A stretch of 64,000 bases of DNA from Sphingobium jiangsuense. Lineage in GTDB: Bacteria > Pseudomonadota > Alphaproteobacteria > Sphingomonadales > Sphingomonadaceae. Below the pieces are notes generated by a model. The model did no database searches, was not told where the DNA came from, and worked only from the letters and a program-made list of their open reading frames with translations. Position numbers and translations under genes: made by a program. Below, piece by piece: positions 52,589-61,390 of the stretch (position 1 is its first letter; each line of letters starts with the position of its first letter). The stretch is from NCBI RefSeq assembly GCF_014196495.1, contig NZ_JACIDT010000002.1, forward strand, positions 1 to 64,000, in the 5' to 3' direction.

Positions 52589-53247
52589 TCCCTGAGCCGC
52601 ACCTCGCGCCAGCGAAGCAGCAGCGGCTTGTAGGCGTCGGTCCCGCGCGCGAGGTCCATCACCTGCGGGTGCTGGTCCGGCTTCAGCCGCGCGAGCCAGA
52701 CCGCCTCGTCGATCAGATGCGCCTGTATCGCGGGGGATAGCTCGCCCCAATGCTCGATGCCGAAGCGCCACCGCCAGGCGGCGGCGTTCAGCAGATAGGG
52801 CGAGCTTTCATAGCTGCGGGCCAGCGCGGCCAGCGCCTCCCGCCGCCCTGTCGGGGCAAGGCTGGCGATATAGGCGCGCACGACATCGGCCTCGCCCCAA
52901 TAGGGACGGCTGGCGGCGATGGCGTCGATTTCCTGCCGGGCTTGCTGGAGCAGGGCCGCCCGCTGGGGGGCGAGCGGCGCGGCGGCGGCCTGCTGCGCGT
53001 GGATCAGCGCGGCGGCGAGGAGGAGACGGGGCGGATCGCCGGGGCTGCCGGCGGAATAGGGGCGGGCAAAATCCCGCTCGCCCCCTTCCGCGCCCAGCAC
53101 ATGGTTGCGCTCGATCCGCTCCTGCGCGGCGAGGACGGCCTGTTCCTGATGGATGAAATCGAGGCCATATGCGCCGGGAAGGGCGCATATGGCCAATGCG
53201 AGAAGGGCGGTCCTGTGCGTGCGTCCCCAGGCTGTCGCGATTGCCAT
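52564..53247 (-). CDS. Exported helical protein of the exopolysaccharide export operon, unknown function
   Basis: About 227 residues from ATG 53247; a GTG at 53274 would add nine residues. A hydrophobic segment near 13-30 (TALLALAICALPGAYGLDFI) is a signal or anchor. The rest is helical and rich in Ala, Arg and Trp (LLLAAALIHAQQAAAAPLAP, SYESSPYLLNAAAWRWRFGI), reminiscent of tetratricopeptide-like packing, but no repeat is clear. I do not recognise a family. It lies 42 bases after the Wzc stop on the same strand and probably belongs to the Wza-barrel-Wzc transcription unit. Confidence 0.65.
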   Translation of the reverse strand: MAIATAWGRTHRTALLALAICALPGAYGLDFIHQEQAVLAAQERIERNHVLGAEGGERDFARPYSAGSPGDPPRLLLAAALIHAQQAAAAPLAPQRAALLQQARQEIDAIAASRPYWGEADVVRAYIASLAPTGRREALAALARSYESSPYLLNAAAWRWRFGIEHWGELSPAIQAHLIDEAVWLARLKPDQHPQVMDLARGTDAYKPLLLRWREVRLRDQNLYRRP

Positions 53248-53289
53248 CTTTTCCACATGATGATCCTCGATCACCCGGAAAGGATGACC

Positions 53290-55416
53290 CTATTCGCCCT
53301 GATAATAGGCCGAATATTTCTTCGAATAGTAAAGACCGCCGATCGCCTCCGCGGAAGAATCGACCATCGTGTAGATGGCGCCGATCGGATTGGCCCCGTC
53401 GGACCGCATCCAGCCCAGCGCGGAAGCCGCCGCGCTGGACGGGGTCGCGTTCCAGCGGATCGCCAGCACCGCCGCATCCGCCATCGTCGCGAGAAACCGG
53501 CCGTCGGCCAGCCCCACCAGCGGCGGAAGGTCGAGCACGATGCTTTCATAGCGGGAACGCAGCCGGCGCAGCAGCTCCTCCATCTTGCCGTCGCCGAAGA
53601 GATTTTCGGAACTGAAGAAGGGGGAACGCACCAGCAGCTGGTCGAGATTGTCGATGCCCGAAGGCTGGATCGCCGCATCCAGCGGCGCTTCATCGTGCAG
53701 CACCTCGACCAGACCGGCGCCGATCGCCGGATCGCCGACCATGTGACGCAGCGCGGCGCGGCGCACGTCGCATTCCAGCAACAGCGTCTTGGCGCCGTTG
53801 AGGGCCAGCGTGCGGGCGAAGGCGAGCGACGTGGTGGTCTTGCCTTCGCTCGGCAGCGCGGAGGTGAGGGCGATGACCTGCGGCGGCCGCGATTCGCGCA
53901 CGCCGAGGATCGACGCGCGCGCGATCCGCAGCGATTCCGCGAACAGCGATGTCGGCCGCTCGATCAATATGTCCGCCGGGTTGGCGGACTTGGCGACCTT
54001 GGGCACCGCCGCCAGCACCGGGATGCCGAGCGCGGTTTCCACTTCCTCGACTGTCTGCATGCCGGTCACCAGCATTTCCTGCACCGCGATGGTGCCGCCG
54101 CCCGCGACCAGCGCGGCGACCAGGCCGAGGGCCAGGATGAGCGGCTTGTTCGGCGCGGAAGGCTGCATCGGCGGCTGCGCCCGCTCGACGATCACCGCCT
54201 GCGAGAGCGAGTTTTGCGAGGCCTGCGCGCTGGTCAGCGCCATTTCCGACATCTTGTCATAGGCGGCGCGCTTGGCCACCGCGTCGCGCTCCAGGCTCTG
54301 CGCCATCGCCTCGTTGCGGGTGTTCTGGGCGCGCGCGCCCTCCAGCTGCGAGAGCGAATTGCGCAGGCTGGCGGCGCGCGCCTGCGCGGACACCGCATCG
54401 GCCGCGAGCGAATTGACCACGCGGGCCGCCTCGTCCCGGATCTGTTCGTCGATCGAGGCGAGCTGGTCGCGCACGCGGATGCTTTCGGGGTGCTTGTCGC
54501 CATAGCGGGCCTGCACCTCGCCCATGCTGCGCAGGATCTGCGCGCGCTGGCTGCGCAGGTCGGCGATGACCGGCGAGTTGCGGACCTCCGAGACGGAATC
54601 GATGCCGCCCCGCGAGATCTGCTCGCGGGCCGAGGAATAGGCGGCCTGCGCCGCCGCCGCGTTGGATTCGGCATTGGCCAGCGAGCCGGAAAGCGCCGGG
54701 ATCTGCTGGTCGACGACGGTTCCGCTGGAGCGGCTGTCGGTGGCGACGAGGCCGGTCCGCGCGCGATAGTCGGCCAGTGCCGCCTCGGCCGTGCGCATTT
54801 CGTTGCCCAGCTCGGCCAGGCGCTGCTCATACCATTGGGTCTGGCGCGAGGCGGTGCCCACGCTCATCCCCGTCTTGGCCTTGAGATAATTGTCGGCGAA
54901 GCTGTTGACGATCTTCGCCGACTTCACCGGATCGCGCGAGCGGAAGCGCATCGCGATGATGTAGGTCAGCTTCTCGCGCCCGACGCTCAGCTTCTTGAGC
55001 ACCGCCTGCGCGACGAGCGTCTCGCGTTCCTCCGCCCCCATGCGCGCCGCGTCCGGGCCTTCGTCCAGCCCCTTGGCGAATTCCGAATCATTGGCGAGGT
55101 TGAGCTCCCTCACCACGGTGCGCGCCACGTCGAGCGAGGACATCGCCGAAACCTCGGTTTCGATGGCTTCGGGCGACAGGGTCGTCTGGTCGCTCTGCTG
55201 CTTGTTCGCAAGTGGGTTCTGGGAAGGGTCGATGCGGATGCGCGCCACCGATTCATATTGCGGCGTCATCAGCATCATCAGCGCGACGGCCAGTGCCAGC
55301 ACCCCCGCCGCGACCAGTCCGAAGGTAAGGCGACGGCGCCGCAGCACGTCCCGCACCAGTTGCAGGATGTCAGAAAGCTGTCGCTCATATCCGTCAACTT
55401 TATGAGTGATTTCCAT
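53290..55416 (-). CDS. Wzz-Wzc polysaccharide co-polymerase / tyrosine autokinase (GumC-like)
   Basis: Controls chain length and export of the polymer together with the Wza channel. It has 708 residues. The Wzz domain has two membrane spans, about 30-50 (LTFGLVAAGVLALAVALMML) and about 425-445 (LILALGLVAALVAGGGTIAV), around a periplasmic coiled-coil region with the GNVR-like stretch near 365-400. The cytoplasmic BY-kinase domain has Walker A SALPSEGKTTTS (about 520-530), Walker A' TLLLECDVRRAALR and Walker B SIVLDLPPLVG. The C-terminus is tyrosine-rich (LYYSKKYSAYYQGE), the usual autophosphorylation cluster. A PP2A-like phosphatase gene across the divergent promoter could reverse that phosphorylation; this is inference. 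Confidence 0.94.
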   Translation of the reverse strand: MEITHKVDGYERQLSDILQLVRDVLRRRRLTFGLVAAGVLALAVALMMLMTPQYESVARIRIDPSQNPLANKQQSDQTTLSPEAIETEVSAMSSLDVARTVVRELNLANDSEFAKGLDEGPDAARMGAEERETLVAQAVLKKLSVGREKLTYIIAMRFRSRDPVKSAKIVNSFADNYLKAKTGMSVGTASRQTQWYEQRLAELGNEMRTAEAALADYRARTGLVATDSRSSGTVVDQQIPALSGSLANAESNAAAAQAAYSSAREQISRGGIDSVSEVRNSPVIADLRSQRAQILRSMGEVQARYGDKHPESIRVRDQLASIDEQIRDEAARVVNSLAADAVSAQARAASLRNSLSQLEGARAQNTRNEAMAQSLERDAVAKRAAYDKMSEMALTSAQASQNSLSQAVIVERAQPPMQPSAPNKPLILALGLVAALVAGGGTIAVQEMLVTGMQTVEEVETALGIPVLAAVPKVAKSANPADILIERPTSLFAESLRIARASILGVRESRPPQVIALTSALPSEGKTTTSLAFARTLALNGAKTLLLECDVRRAALRHMVGDPAIGAGLVEVLHDEAPLDAAIQPSGIDNLDQLLVRSPFFSSENLFGDGKMEELLRRLRSRYESIVLDLPPLVGLADGRFLATMADAAVLAIRWNATPSSAAASALGWMRSDGANPIGAIYTMVDSSAEAIGGLYYSKKYSAYYQGE

Positions 55417-55457
55417 GCAGTTGGTAACCTTATCTTGGGGGTGGGGAGGGAGGGCCG

Positions 55458-56753
55458 CTATTTCTGGACGATCAACGAGAGCTGGCCGCGGAAATCCTGG
55501 AAGCCGCTGGAAAAACCGGCCTGCGTGGTGCGGCTGGTATATTGCGCGCTCAGGCCCAGCGAGAAGCGGTTGTCCACCAGATAGCGGGCGCCGGTCGACG
55601 CGCGATAGAGCCAGTTGTGACGGCGGCTGCCGACATAGTCGAGATATTCGACCTCGCTGCGGGCGTTGAGGATGAGGTTGCGCAGCAGTTCATGATCGAC
55701 CCGCGCCGAAAAGCTGTTGGAGAAGAACACCGTGGTCTGGTTGATGTTCGAATCCTCCAGCGCGCGGCGCGCCTGCAGCGTGACGGTGGTCAGCTCGCTG
55801 GGGAACATCTCCACCCGCGCCTCGACCGACAGGCCGCTGACGGTGTTGTAGAGCGGCGAGTCGAAATTGCGGCGGATATAGCCCGCGCCCAGCGTGCCGC
55901 GCAGCAGGCCCGCAAGGTCGAAATTGAAGCCGCCGATCAGGCGGAATGCCTCGGAATCGCGGTTGTCCTGCCCCGACAGGAGCAGCGCGCGGTCATAATC
56001 GGTCCAGTCGTAGGTGCCCTGGCCATAGATGGAGAGGCTGGGGGTGAACGCATATTCGACCTGGCCCACGGCGCGCGTGACGTCCCTGTCGCGATCGCCC
56101 TGATCGATGCCGGTGCCGTCCGACAGGGTCATGTTGGAAAAGCGGAACGACGTCCGGTCGGCGCTGACGAAGGAGCGGAACTGGCCGGAGCGATATTCGC
56201 CCCGCAGCCCGTAGAAATCGCGGCGATAGCGGGAAAAGGCGGCGAGCTGGGAATCGATCGCGCCCGACAGCGTGTTTTCCGCCAGCTTCGCGAACTGCGC
56301 CTCGCCGGTCAGGCTGAACGCGTTGTTGACGTCCACCCGGCCCAGGGCGCCCAGGTTCCAGGTCGTCTCGTTGCGGTCGGATTCGCCCAGATAGCGGCGC
56401 AGGTTGCTGGACGCGGTGAGGTTGAGCGCATGGCGGGACCAGGCGGAGCTGGCCTGGATCGACGGGGAGAGGACGGCATAGGCGGCGTCCGTCTCATTCT
56501 CCTTCATCAGGTAGATGTTGCTGTCATAGCCGAGGCCGAGTTCCACCCGCGGGCGCAGGACGAAGCTGCCGGTGTTGATGCCGATGGGGTCGTAATCCGG
56601 GCGCGCCCGCTCGGTCACGCTTTCGTTGCGGCCCCGGTCGAAATCGTCCGGCACGACCGGGCGGAGCAGCACGCTGTCGTCCTGCGCGAAGCCGGGGGTC
56701 GAAAGACCGATGCTCCCGGCCATCCCCGTCAGGATGAGTTTTTTCCAGTTCAT
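55458..56753 (-). CDS. Outer-membrane beta-barrel protein (BBP2-like) of exopolysaccharide export
   Basis: A 431-residue protein with signal peptide MNWKKLILTGMAGSIGLSTP ending at GFAQ. The mature part has repeated amphipathic strands (RPRVELGLGYDSNIYLMKEN, RHALNLTASSNLRRYLGESD, NNAFSLTGEAQFAKLAE, YGLRGEYRSGQFRSFVSADR) as in the putative beta-barrel porin 2 family, often encoded next to wza/wzc genes in sphingomonads. The last residue is Lys (LSLIVQK), not the usual aromatic residue of barrel proteins. It probably works with Wza in moving the polymer across the outer membrane. It lies between wzc (41 bases) and the unknown secreted protein. Confidence 0.85.
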   Translation of the reverse strand: MNWKKLILTGMAGSIGLSTPGFAQDDSVLLRPVVPDDFDRGRNESVTERARPDYDPIGINTGSFVLRPRVELGLGYDSNIYLMKENETDAAYAVLSPSIQASSAWSRHALNLTASSNLRRYLGESDRNETTWNLGALGRVDVNNAFSLTGEAQFAKLAENTLSGAIDSQLAAFSRYRRDFYGLRGEYRSGQFRSFVSADRTSFRFSNMTLSDGTGIDQGDRDRDVTRAVGQVEYAFTPSLSIYGQGTYDWTDYDRALLLSGQDNRDSEAFRLIGGFNFDLAGLLRGTLGAGYIRRNFDSPLYNTVSGLSVEARVEMFPSELTTVTLQARRALEDSNINQTTVFFSNSFSARVDHELLRNLILNARSEVEYLDYVGSRRHNWLYRASTGARYLVDNRFSLGLSAQYTSRTTQAGFSSGFQDFRGQLSLIVQK

Positions 56754-56802
56754 TGCAGCCCCTTCGTCTCGCCGATCCTGTCTTTTCGCCGTGCGGCCGA
56801 AA

Positions 56803-57264
56803 TCATTGCGTATAATTGGTGGACCCGCCGCCCAGGCCTATCGAGGGGGAGGAGAAGCTGGAGGAAACCCCGTCCCCCAGCGCGCCCGTTCCCCGGCCGA
56901 GCTTCTTGCGGCGGAGCGACTTGCGGATATTCTCGATCGCCACCTTCAGCGTTTCCGGCAGGTTGGGGCGGGCATCGGCCATGTCGAGCGCGGCCAGCAC
57001 GACCTCGTCGGTGGCGGTCTGCTGGCTGATGACGAACATGATGCTCGCCTCATAATCGCTGATCGAGGAGGTCGGGGCCAGCCTGTCCACTTCCGCGTTG
57101 ATCGCCGCCGCCAGCGCGGGCGCGTCGACCGCGTCCTGCTGCCCCGCCGCCGCCGGGGCGGACGCCTGTTCGGCCGCGTACAGGATCGCGGTCGGAACCG
57201 CCGCGATGAGCAGCGCGGGCGCCAGCGGTATGAGATTGAACTTGGCCGCCATTACCTTAGCCAT
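56803..57264 (-). CDS. Small exported protein of unknown function
   Basis: A 153-residue protein with an N-terminal hydrophobic segment (LIPLAPALLIAAVPTAILYA, about 11-30) serving as signal or anchor. An Ala-rich linker is followed by a helical domain with AAAINAEVDRLAPTSSISDY and EASIMFVISQQTATDEVVLA, then a basic helix (NIRKSLRRKKLGRGTG) and a Ser/Gly-rich tail. I do not recognise it. The domain resembles small DnaK-adaptor-like helical bundles only in general shape. It sits between the Wza-like lipoprotein gene (58 bases) and the barrel gene (49 bases), all on the minus strand, so an accessory role in export is likely. Confidence 0.7.
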   Translation of the reverse strand: MAKVMAAKFNLIPLAPALLIAAVPTAILYAAEQASAPAAAGQQDAVDAPALAAAINAEVDRLAPTSSISDYEASIMFVISQQTATDEVVLAALDMADARPNLPETLKVAIENIRKSLRRKKLGRGTGALGDGVSSSFSSPSIGLGGGSTNYTQ

Positions 57265-57322
57265 TGATGAGACCCCCCATTATGGTGATTGCCGCCGGGC
57301 CGGCATTGCGGCCCGCGGGACT

Positions 57323-57898
57323 TTAGAAATAGCGTTCCCCGACCCGGATCGTGTCGCCCGGCCACACCCGCAGGTCCGGGGTCAGGCGGAAGCTTTCCTC
57401 GACCGCGGCGCCCGACCGGCGGATATAGGCGACCTTGCGTTCGGCGCGCGGGGAAAAGCCCTGCGCGGTGGCGATCGCGTTCAGCACGGTCATGCCGCTG
57501 GCATAGGGATATTGGCCCGGCGACTTGACCTCGCCCAGGATGAAGAAGGGGCGGTAGCTGACCACCTCTATGTTCACCTTGGGATCGCGCAGATAGCCGT
57601 CGGCCAGCTTGGTCTGCGTCTCTGTGGCGATATCCTGCGTCGTGCGGTTGTCGGCGGCGATGTCGCCGATCAGCGGGAAGGAAAGGACGCCGGAGGAGCT
57701 GACCGAAAATTCGCCGGACAGGGTCGGTTCGTTATAGACCGTCAGCCGGACCTTGTCGCCCGCGCCGAGCTTATATTCCTCAGGCCCCGATATTTCCGCG
57801 GTGTAACGCGGGCCCGAAACGCTCATTTCCGAAACGCTTGCGGAACAGGCTGCGGTCAGCAACCCAAAAATCAAGGCAATGAGCAGTTTCATTTTCAT
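57323..57898 (-). CDS. Polysaccharide export lipoprotein (Wza/GumB-like)
   Basis: Outer-membrane export channel subunit. It has 191 residues from ATG 57898; an upstream ATG at 57925 is possible. The signal peptide KMKLLIALIFGLLTAAC ends in a lipobox (LTAAC). The Poly_export domain (about 40-125) contains YKLGAGDKVRLTVYNEPTLS and GVLSFPLIGDIAADNRTTQD. A SLBB-like domain follows, with FFILGEVKSPGQYPYASGMT and VLNAIATAQGFSPRA. It is short compared with E. coli Wza (about 380) but normal for GumB-type proteins, which lack the C-terminal outer-membrane helix; the nearby barrel may supply the pore. It is the first gene of the export operon. Confidence 0.93.
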   Translation of the reverse strand: MKMKLLIALIFGLLTAACSASVSEMSVSGPRYTAEISGPEEYKLGAGDKVRLTVYNEPTLSGEFSVSSSGVLSFPLIGDIAADNRTTQDIATETQTKLADGYLRDPKVNIEVVSYRPFFILGEVKSPGQYPYASGMTVLNAIATAQGFSPRAERKVAYIRRSGAAVEESFRLTPDLRVWPGDTIRVGERYF

Positions 57899-58246
57899 GC
57901 GGACAGTCCCGGATTGCGAACACATACGAATCCGGCATATACGGGATGACGCGATGCAGCAAGATTGCTAACCATTTCGATAATCTTTTGATGTTGCGAT
58001 ACGGGACGATTAACGGGAAGCTAATGAGAAGGGGGATTGCCGCATTTCGGGCGGGCGCGGCAAGGGACGATGCGATCAATGCAATTTTTCTGTCGGCGGG
58101 CGACGGATTTGGGGGAACGGTTCATTCCGGGTGCATTTCGCTTCTGCCACCAAAGGCGGACGGAACGGGGCGAGTCCCTGCGCCGGAGCGGGCCCGGTTT
58201 CGGATGGCGCGAAAAAAGCCCTTGATACAGGAAGGTGGACGGATAG
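57899..58246. promoter_or_regulatory. Divergent control region between the export operon and the phosphatase gene
   Basis: The 348-base gap contains a direct repeat, ATACGGGATGA (57939-57949) and ATACGGGACGA (57999-58009), 60 bases apart, in the AT-richer part next to the Wza-like gene. It must hold the promoters of both divergent units. No gene is supported inside. Confidence 0.4.
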
Positions 58247-59062
58247 GTGGTGTTGGGTAGACTGATCGGCGCATTCAGAACCGGACCGGAGGCGCGCTAT
58301 TCGCCGCCGCGGACCGCCGAGGGCGAGAGGATCTATGCGGTCGGCGACGTTCACGGCCGGCTCGACCTCCTGACCGAGTTGCTGGAAAAGATCGATCGCC
58401 ATTCCCGCAGCCTGCCGGACCCGCGCACGCAGCATGTCATCCTGCTGGGCGACCTGATCGATCGCGGCGAGCAGTCCTCGCAGGTCGTCGACTATGTCTA
58501 CAATATCCAGAAAAAGACCGATCAGCTGATCGTCCTCATGGGCAATCATGAGGAATTGATGTTGCGGGCGCTCAATAGCGAATATGGCATCTTCCGCGCG
58601 TGGATGCGCATCGGCGGCGACGCCACGCTGCGCAGCTTCGGCATGGAGCCGCCGCCGCGCGGGGGCGATTACGAGCTCTACGCCCGCCGCTTCGCCGCGA
58701 CCATTCCGCAGCAATGGGTGGCGTGGCTGTCGCGGCTGCCCTATTCAGCGCGATCCGGCGACTATTTCTTCTGCCATGCGGGCATACGTCCCGGCGTGCC
58801 GCTCAAGCGCCAGAAAAAGGCCGACCTGTTGTGGATCCGAGATGAATTTCTGGATGACAGGCAGGAGCATGGCGCCGTCGTCGTCCATGGCCACAGCATC
58901 GCGGACGAGGTGGAATATTGTGGCAACCGCATCGGCATCGACACCGGCGCCTATCGCACCGGCGTGCTGACCGCGCTCTATCTGGAGGGCGACCGGCAGG
59001 AGATACTCGCCACCGGCCAGGGCGCGGACAGCGCGCCGCTGCCGCTGATGGTCGGCGGCTGA
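58247..59062 (+). CDS. PP2A-like metallophosphoesterase (serine/threonine phosphatase type)
   Basis: A 271-residue two-metal phosphatase. The start is a GTG (58247 or 58250); AGGAAGG lies upstream at 58229-58235. The metal-binding motifs are all present: IYAVGDVHGRLDLL (about 29-42), VILLGDLIDRGEQS (about 64-77), VLMGNHEELMLRAL (about 96-109), FFCHAGIRPG and VVVHGHSIADE with DTGAYRTG. These match the PPP family as in bacterial PrpA/PrpB. It is divergent from the export operon that includes the Wzc autokinase, so it may dephosphorylate a component of the exopolysaccharide machinery; no direct evidence is available. Confidence 0.92.
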   Translation: MVLGRLIGAFRTGPEARYSPPRTAEGERIYAVGDVHGRLDLLTELLEKIDRHSRSLPDPRTQHVILLGDLIDRGEQSSQVVDYVYNIQKKTDQLIVLMGNHEELMLRALNSEYGIFRAWMRIGGDATLRSFGMEPPPRGGDYELYARRFAATIPQQWVAWLSRLPYSARSGDYFFCHAGIRPGVPLKRQKKADLLWIRDEFLDDRQEHGAVVVHGHSIADEVEYCGNRIGIDTGAYRTGVLTALYLEGDRQEILATGQGADSAPLPLMVGG

Positions 59063-59112
59063 CGCGCGGCCGATCCGTTGTTCCCCGTTCCTGACATCAT
59101 GGTGAATGGCCG

Positions 59113-59646
59113 ATGCTCGTTTCCCTGACCGCCCTTGCGCTGGCGTCCGCCGCCGCGCCGATGCCGCGGGCCGCCGCTGGAAGCGCCCCGCCCCCCGCGC
59201 AGCCGTCCGCCCCGATACCGGCACCGACCCCGGCACCGACCCCGGCACCGGCGCCGCCTCCACCCGCTCCGCCATCGGCCGGGACGGGCGAGGCGGGCAA
59301 TATCGGCTTTTTCACCGCCGCCACCCTCGCGCGGCGCTGTCAGGACAGCAGCCCGGCCGCCATTTCCTATTGCTACGCCTATATCACTGCCGTGCACGAT
59401 ACGATGAAGGCCTATGAGATCTGGCTGAGCCAGCGGGAATTCTGCATCGGCGGCGGCAATGCGCAGGCGGACCTGCGCCGCGCCTTCCTCACCTATCTCA
59501 GCGCCTATCCCGAAAATGGCAGCGGACAGGCCGCCTCGGTCGTCGCGGTGGCGCTGAAGCAGACCTTCACCTGCCCGCCCGATCCGCGCCCCGTGCCCCC
59601 GTCCGTGCCGGAAAAGATGCCCGCCGCACCCAAATCGCCCGATTGA
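59113..59646 (+). CDS. Rap1a/Tai-domain exported protein with Pro-rich linker
   Basis: A 177-residue protein with a short signal peptide (MLVSLTALALASAAAP), a low-complexity Ala/Pro stretch (IPAPTPAPTPAPAPPPPAPP) and a C-terminal domain (about 60-155). The domain reads GFFTAATLARRCQDSSPAAI, YCYAYITAVHDTMKAYEIWL, FCIGGGNAQADLRRAFLTYL and ALKQTFTCP, with paired cysteines. This is the Rap1a/Tai pattern, first known from immunity proteins against type VI amidase effectors but also found in many unrelated exported proteins. No effector gene is adjacent, so immunity is not implied. It lies 50 bases after the phosphatase gene. Confidence 0.75.
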   Translation: MLVSLTALALASAAAPMPRAAAGSAPPPAQPSAPIPAPTPAPTPAPAPPPPAPPSAGTGEAGNIGFFTAATLARRCQDSSPAAISYCYAYITAVHDTMKAYEIWLSQREFCIGGGNAQADLRRAFLTYLSAYPENGSGQAASVVAVALKQTFTCPPDPRPVPPSVPEKMPAAPKSPD

Positions 59647-59662
59647 AAGGGCGGGAGGGGCT

Positions 59663-60040
59663 TCAGCGCTGCGTTGCGCGTGGCCCGTTGGCGGAAACCT
59701 GCCGTAGCAGACGTTCGCCTTTTTCCGCGAGCTTCCAGCGGCGGCGGCGATAGAGGCCGGTCGCCGTGAGCAGCGCGGGCCACAGGATCGTCAGCGCCAC
59801 GTCAGCCAGCGTGTCGGGCCAGCGCCATTCGCCATAATGGAGCCGCTGCATGCATTCATGCACCAGCTCGGCCACGATCACCGCCTTGAGCGCGGTGACG
59901 GACGCGCGGCGCTCGCGCAGCAGCAGCTGCACCAGCACATAGATAGCCAGACCGGCATGGATATGGAGCATGGCATGGCTCGCCCCGCTGGCTTCGGCAA
60001 GCCAGTCGAGCGTGTCGATATAGGAGGCGATCGGCGACAT
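59663..60040 (-). CDS. Small membrane protein, VanZ-like
   Basis: A 125-residue protein with three hydrophobic segments: HAGLAIYVLVQLLL (about 28-41), LKAVIVAELVHECMQRL (about 51-67) and ADVALTILWPALLTATGLYR (about 79-98). The order membrane helix, E-L-x-H/Q-x-x-x-x-x-R, then W-x-D-T-L-A-D-V-x-x-T resembles VanZ-like proteins, whose function outside glycopeptide resistance is unknown. The C-terminus is basic. It is convergent with the Rap1a-domain gene, 16 bases away. Confidence 0.7.
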   Translation of the reverse strand: MSPIASYIDTLDWLAEASGASHAMLHIHAGLAIYVLVQLLLRERRASVTALKAVIVAELVHECMQRLHYGEWRWPDTLADVALTILWPALLTATGLYRRRRWKLAEKGERLLRQVSANGPRATQR

Positions 60041-60097
60041 GGGTCGCTGATACCCCGGACATGGCTAAGAAAAGGTAAAGCGGGGTATGAAGAGCGG

Positions 60098-61186
60098 TCA
60101 GGGGTGCGGCTGGCCCGGCCGGGCGGAAGCGGCGGGCGGCGCGGCCGCTTCCGCCGTGTGCGCCGGCGCGGCGGCGGAGATTACCCAGCGGTTCGCCCCG
60201 ACCTGCGCCGTGGGGTGCGCGGGCGGCCTGGCGGCGTCCTTGTTCATGTCGGCCAGCGGCACCGCGCCCGCCGGCAGCCTGCCGTCGATCGGCAGCACGG
60301 TGCGCTCCTGCGACGGTGCGCCCGTTTCGGTAAGGGCGGCGAGCGCTTCGGCGGGGGCTTCCTGCCCCGGCAGCAGCGGCAGGCCGTCCCCGGTTTCCGC
60401 CCCGGCATATTTTTGCTGGAAAGCGCGCGGCTGCCCCCAGCCGCCCGGCCAGCGATAGAAGATATGCGCGCCGACGACGGCGGTTTTCGTCAGCGTCGGC
60501 GCCCAATAGGGGGCAACCCAGTCGGTGTGATAATGGGTCGACCAGCCCACCGGCGCGAAAACCCGTCCGGCCAGCGCCTCCCCGGCGATGCGCCGCGCCC
60601 GCGCCCAGCCCGCCGCCGAAGGCTGCCGCGCGAGCGAGCCGTCGCAGGTGAAGCTGAACTGGCAGCCGGTCCGGCGTTGGGACCCTTCGAACACGACCCC
60701 GCAGACGCTGTTCGGGAAGGCGGGATGGCGCACGCGGTTGAGGACGACCTGCGCCACCGCGCGCAGCCCGTCGTCGCTCTCGCTCGCGGCTTCGTAATAG
60801 ACGGCGCTCGTCATGCAATCGAGCGCGCGCAGGAAGGACTTGCCGTCGCCGACCGGGATATAGAGCGAGGCGGCTGCGGGATTGGCGGCGGCCGAGATCG
60901 GGATGGCCGCGTTGATCCGCTCCGCCTCCGTGCGGCTGACGTTGCGCAATGATTCCGGCGCGGACACGGGCAGGACCAGCGGCGGCGCGGAGGCGATCGG
61001 GGCCTTGAAGCCGAAACGGGACAGCGCGCGCCCGTCCGACCCGGCAAATCCGCTCCAGTCGCGCAGCGCGAGCGCGAGGCAGCCGCCGACGACCAGCAGC
61101 ATGGCGATGACGACAGCCGCCGCTTTCGCGGCGCGGCGATTGCGCGGGGCCGCGCGGTCGCCTTCATAGCCGTAGGATAAGATCAT
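60098..61186 (-). CDS. Cell-wall hydrolase (SleB, Hydrolase_2)
   Basis: A 362-residue exported or anchored muralytic enzyme. The membrane segment (AAVVIAMLLVVGGCLALALR, about 23-42) follows a basic N-terminus. The SleB catalytic domain (about 120-245) starts LDCMTSAVYYEAASESDDGL with the catalytic Glu, then AVAQVVLNRVRHPAFPNSVC, GVVFEGSQRRTGCQFSFTCD and VGWSTHYHTDWVAPYWAPTL. The C-terminal 100 residues are Pro/Ala-rich. SleB-like enzymes in non-spore-formers cleave peptidoglycan during growth. It is divergent from rfbC, 204 bases away. Confidence 0.92.
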   Translation of the reverse strand: MILSYGYEGDRAAPRNRRAAKAAAVVIAMLLVVGGCLALALRDWSGFAGSDGRALSRFGFKAPIASAPPLVLPVSAPESLRNVSRTEAERINAAIPISAAANPAAASLYIPVGDGKSFLRALDCMTSAVYYEAASESDDGLRAVAQVVLNRVRHPAFPNSVCGVVFEGSQRRTGCQFSFTCDGSLARQPSAAGWARARRIAGEALAGRVFAPVGWSTHYHTDWVAPYWAPTLTKTAVVGAHIFYRWPGGWGQPRAFQQKYAGAETGDGLPLLPGQEAPAEALAALTETGAPSQERTVLPIDGRLPAGAVPLADMNKDAARPPAHPTAQVGANRWVISAAAPAHTAEAAAPPAASARPGQPHP

Positions 61187-61297
61187 CGCTGCAACGCTTC
61201 CATGGTTTGGGGCATGGCTCCGGGCGACGCATAGGCGAAAAGCGGCTGGGGATCAAACCGGTCTGGTGCATTGCAGCATGTTTTTCGACGTGACGTG

Positions 61298-61316
61298 CTG
61301 TCCCAGCGGGGGACAG
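61298..61316. promoter_or_regulatory. Inverted repeat in the sleB/rfbC intergenic region
   Basis: CTGTCCC (61298-61304) and GGGACAG (61310-61316) form a perfect 7-bp repeat with a 5-base spacer, 75 bases before the rfbC start. It may be an operator or an RNA hairpin in the leader; no T-run follows. Confidence 0.4.
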
Positions 61317-61390
61317 ACGGCCCTTGTGCGTTGCGCAAGCGGTGCCGCTTATCCTATGAGCAACAGGAGGAAAAACCGGGGAAGTCACTG

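Noticed and set aside
52750..55584. 944-residue plus-strand open frame
   Set aside because: Antisense shadow of the Wzc-like gene and its neighbour; His/Arg-rich without domains.
58198..58205. Fourth TTTCGGAT site, upstream of the phosphatase gene
   Set aside because: A single 8-mer without a palindrome or neighbours; compatible with chance.
59185..59280. Possible tandem repeat or CRISPR-like array
   Set aside because: The periodic CCGGCACC units encode the Pro/Ala linker of the Rap1a-domain protein; there are no spacers. No CRISPR array was found anywhere in the window.
59113..59646. Type VI secretion immunity protein
   Set aside because: The Rap1a/Tai domain fits, but no effector, VgrG or T6SS gene is nearby, so the immunity role was not called.
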